This document shows, piece after piece, positions 61,826 to 64,000 of a stretch of DNA of 64,000 nucleotides (positions within the stretch are counted from its first letter, which is position 1; the number at the start of each line of letters is the position of its first letter). A program made the translations under genes and the position numbers. This DNA comes from JAZOTM01 sp045657625 (GTDB taxonomy: Bacteria > Bacillota > Clostridia > Lachnospirales > Lachnospiraceae). Location of the stretch: the NCBI GenBank assembly GCA_045657625.1, contig JAZOTM010000015.1:1-64000 (forward strand), in the 5' to 3' direction. A model generated the notes under the pieces. The model had not been told where the DNA came from. It saw only the letters and a list, made by a program, of their open reading frames with translations, and searched no databases.

Positions 61826-64000
61826 TTATTCTTTGATGGCATCTTCCATCAAATCCCAATCCATGGTTTGGAATCCTTTTTTCAGCTTTTCAAAGTTCTC
61901 CTGCAAGTGCTCCGGCATTGCATATTTATCCAATTCTTCCATAATCATTTCCACTGCGTCATAATCCATCTGTGGAACCAAATCCTTTAAAGCACTTTCT
62001 GCTTCTACCCAAACATCCTCCGGAAGTAAATCCTTCTCCGTTTCTTGTGTTTTCCCTAAAGGTGCCAGTTTTTCCATGAATGCTTTGTATTCTTCAAGTA
62101 ATGGTTTATGATACAAGTCAATATATTCCAGTTCTTCTTTTTTGCCGGCTTCCTCCATGCGCTCTGACATCGATGACAAATGTGCCGCACCAATAATACG
62201 AGCAGAAGTCTTTAAAGCATGCACCTTTACGGTGTACAAACGGAAATCCTTTTGTTCATAAGCATCTTCTATCACCTGACAATTAGAAGCAATGGTATCA
62301 TAAAACAGCTGCAAACTGCCCAAGAACAAGGTCATCCCACCGGAATTACGCACACCATCCTCCACAGAAATTTCCGGGATCTCCTGTATCCATTTCTTAT
62401 CCTCCGGCAGTTCTGTCAAATCATTTAATTCCCGTGCTTCCGCCGGTTTTTGACTGACCTTATCTCCCAAATGAGACATAATGGTGCTTTCCAATGCCTT
62501 TGTATCAATTGGTTTTGCCAAATAACCATTGAATCCTCTTGCTTTATAATAAGTTTCCGCATCGGACATGGCATTGGCTGTCAAAGCATATACCACCTGG
62601 TCTTTTCCATAAATTTCCCGTATCTTTTCTACGGTTTCAATGCCATCCATACCCGGCATCATATGATCCAATAAAATCACGTCAAAGGACTGTTCTTTCA
62701 ATATTTCCAAACATTCCTCGCCACTGGTCACTGTCACGATTTCCATTTTTGTTGGCTTTAAAAGCCCACAAATAACCGTCAAATTCATTTGGTTATCGTC
62801 AACGACAAGCACTCTGGCATCCGGTGCAATAAACTGAGGCACATACGGGCCTTGGGCCAGTATTTCATCTCGCTCCTTAAACTCACCCACCAATTCCGGA
62901 TCCACAATTTTCTGTCGGAAGGTGAATAAAAACTCAGAGCCTTCTCCATAAACACTTTCGCACCATAAATTCCCGTTCATCAACTCTGCGAAACGTCTGG
63001 AAATATCTAGGCCCAAACCGGTTCCCTGAATACCACTATTGCGGTTTTCATCCAATCTTTCATAAGCGGTGAAAAGTTTTTCCAAATCTTCCGGTTTTAC
63101 TCCTATTCCCGTATCTCGAACAGAAACTCTTAAATTACAGTAGTCTCCTTCTTTTTTCTCTACGGTAACCGTCAAGGTAAAGCCGCCGACTTCTGTGTAT
63201 TTTACAGCATTCGTCAACAAATTTAATATGATTTGTTTTACCTTTCCGGCATCTCCATACAGCCGTTTTGGTAAAGTCTCATCCACGTTAACAGCAAAAG
63301 CCAAGTCTTTTTGTCCACTTCTGGAGCGAATCATAGTGACAATGGAACGCAACAAATCCACGGTGTCATAATCCTGTTCCACCAAATGCATCTTTCCGGA
63401 TTCAATCTTGGAAATATCCAAAATATCATTAATCAAAGACAACAATGACTCCGATGCATTTTTGATATCCATGGCACAATTTACGACTGCCATAAAATAA
63501 GGCTTCGGCACCCCTTCCGCATCCTCACGTAATAAAATCTCATTCATCCCCAATATGGTATTAATTGGGGTACGAATTTCATGAGACATGTTCGCTAAAA
63601 ATCTGGATTTTGCGGAATTTGCCCGCTCTGCTTCATCCTTTGCCTCTTCAATTTCCTGGTACTGTCTTCGAATGACGGTCCAGGTCATAATTCTCCATAC
63701 CACAAATCCGGCAAAGACTGCCAATAAGATCATCATCATGGCATTAAAACTTCGCAGTTCATATATACGAGGTTCCTTTTCTACCGTAAATGTTTTCTCA
63801 TAAATAATACCCGTTGAAGTATTGTCTAAAATCTGCACATGCAGAATATACTCTCCATATTTTAGTCCCGTGTATTCCAACGTAGATAACGTACTTCTTT
63901 GAGCTGTAATACCTTGGTCCGGGCCACCTTCCAAATATACATGCACCGTAGGATTAGACATGGTATAGTCCAAAACTGCCGGTATAATTTGTAGACGTCC
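61826..64000 (-). CDS. Hybrid sensor histidine kinase (partial, 5' end outside window)
   Basis: The frame is open to the window edge; 724 codons are visible. N-terminal part of a Y_Y_Y/beta domain (LKYGEYILHVQILDN), a membrane span (MMMILLAVFAGFVVWRIM), HisKA with the His in FLANMSHEIRTPINTI, HATPase (NLLTNAVKY, GTGLGLDISRRF), receiver (LLDHMMPGMDG) and a C-terminal Hpt domain (KVHALKTSARIIGA). Reporter-type propeller kinases of this build usually sense nutrients. The stop lies 15 bases before the regulator promoter; no partner regulator is visible. Confidence 0.92.
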   Translation of the reverse strand, partial: GRLQIIPAVLDYTMSNPTVHVYLEGGPDQGITAQRSTLSTLEYTGLKYGEYILHVQILDNTSTGIIYEKTFTVEKEPRIYELRSFNAMMMILLAVFAGFVVWRIMTWTVIRRQYQEIEEAKDEAERANSAKSRFLANMSHEIRTPINTILGMNEILLREDAEGVPKPYFMAVVNCAMDIKNASESLLSLINDILDISKIESGKMHLVEQDYDTVDLLRSIVTMIRSRSGQKDLAFAVNVDETLPKRLYGDAGKVKQIILNLLTNAVKYTEVGGFTLTVTVEKKEGDYCNLRVSVRDTGIGVKPEDLEKLFTAYERLDENRNSGIQGTGLGLDISRRFAELMNGNLWCESVYGEGSEFLFTFRQKIVDPELVGEFKERDEILAQGPYVPQFIAPDARVLVVDDNQMNLTVICGLLKPTKMEIVTVTSGEECLEILKEQSFDVILLDHMMPGMDGIETVEKIREIYGKDQVVYALTANAMSDAETYYKARGFNGYLAKPIDTKALESTIMSHLGDKVSQKPAEARELNDLTELPEDKKWIQEIPEISVEDGVRNSGGMTLFLGSLQLFYDTIASNCQVIEDAYEQKDFRLYTVKVHALKTSARIIGAAHLSSMSERMEEAGKKEELEYIDLYHKPLLEEYKAFMEKLAPLGKTQETEKDLLPEDVWVEAESALKDLVPQMDYDAVEMIMEELDKYAMPEHLQENFEKLKKGFQTMDWDLMEDAIKE

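Overview
The window is a low-GC Firmicutes chromosome segment, most likely from a gut Lachnospiraceae (Clostridia). The evidence is ATP-type pckA, a SufCBDSU operon led by a DUF134 regulator, GH31 glycosidases with RbsABC-type importers, YesMN-type two-component systems, strong AGGAGG ribosome sites and FMN, preQ1-I and yybP-ykoY-like riboswitches. The genus cannot be read from the sequence. Almost all genes lie on the minus strand. No phage, IS element, CRISPR array, rRNA or tRNA was seen.

1-12 kb: the 3' end of pckA; cysK; a membrane protein with an HD phosphohydrolase; a MerR (AdhR/NmlR-like) regulator with a short DXS-like enzyme; the suf operon behind a promoter with tandem palindromes; a YitT-family protein. 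12-15.5 kb: a LacI-family regulator behind a ~200-nt structured leader. After it comes an 870-bp stretch without large genes. That stretch holds, on the minus strand, a 26-codon ORF followed by two hairpins with identical C-rich loops and a terminator; the layout resembles a dual-function RNA such as staphylococcal RNAIII. A LysR regulator follows.

15-22 kb: a PatB/MalY C-S lyase, a DUF3737 protein, two MFS carriers and a GH31 enzyme of the YihQ (sulfoquinovosidase) type with one substrate-binding residue changed. 22-28.4 kb: a MacAB-like ABC export system with its own two-component system. 28.5-36.4 kb: an acyltransferase, an AI-2E family carrier, a preQ1-controlled queT, a DUF4422 protein and the FMN-controlled ribDE-BA-H operon.

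36.4-49.7 kb: one sugar-use block containing a chemoreceptor, a beta-phosphoglucomutase-like HAD enzyme, a GH31 alpha-glucosidase, an ABC importer with two permeases, a lipoprotein and a YesMN system. 50-51.9 kb: a Na/Pi cotransporter behind a yybP-ykoY-like riboswitch.

51.9-61.8 kb: a probable heme or metallo-compound acquisition locus. It has secreted and membrane-anchored NEAT-like proteins, an IsdE-like lipoprotein, a FecCD permease and an ATPase. Its DtxR-like regulator has CTAAC/GTTAG operator arrays at its own promoter and ahead of the locus. The window ends inside a hybrid sensor kinase.

The best candidates for something undescribed are the RNAIII-like transcript near 13.6-13.99 kb and the NEAT-like locus with its operator architecture.
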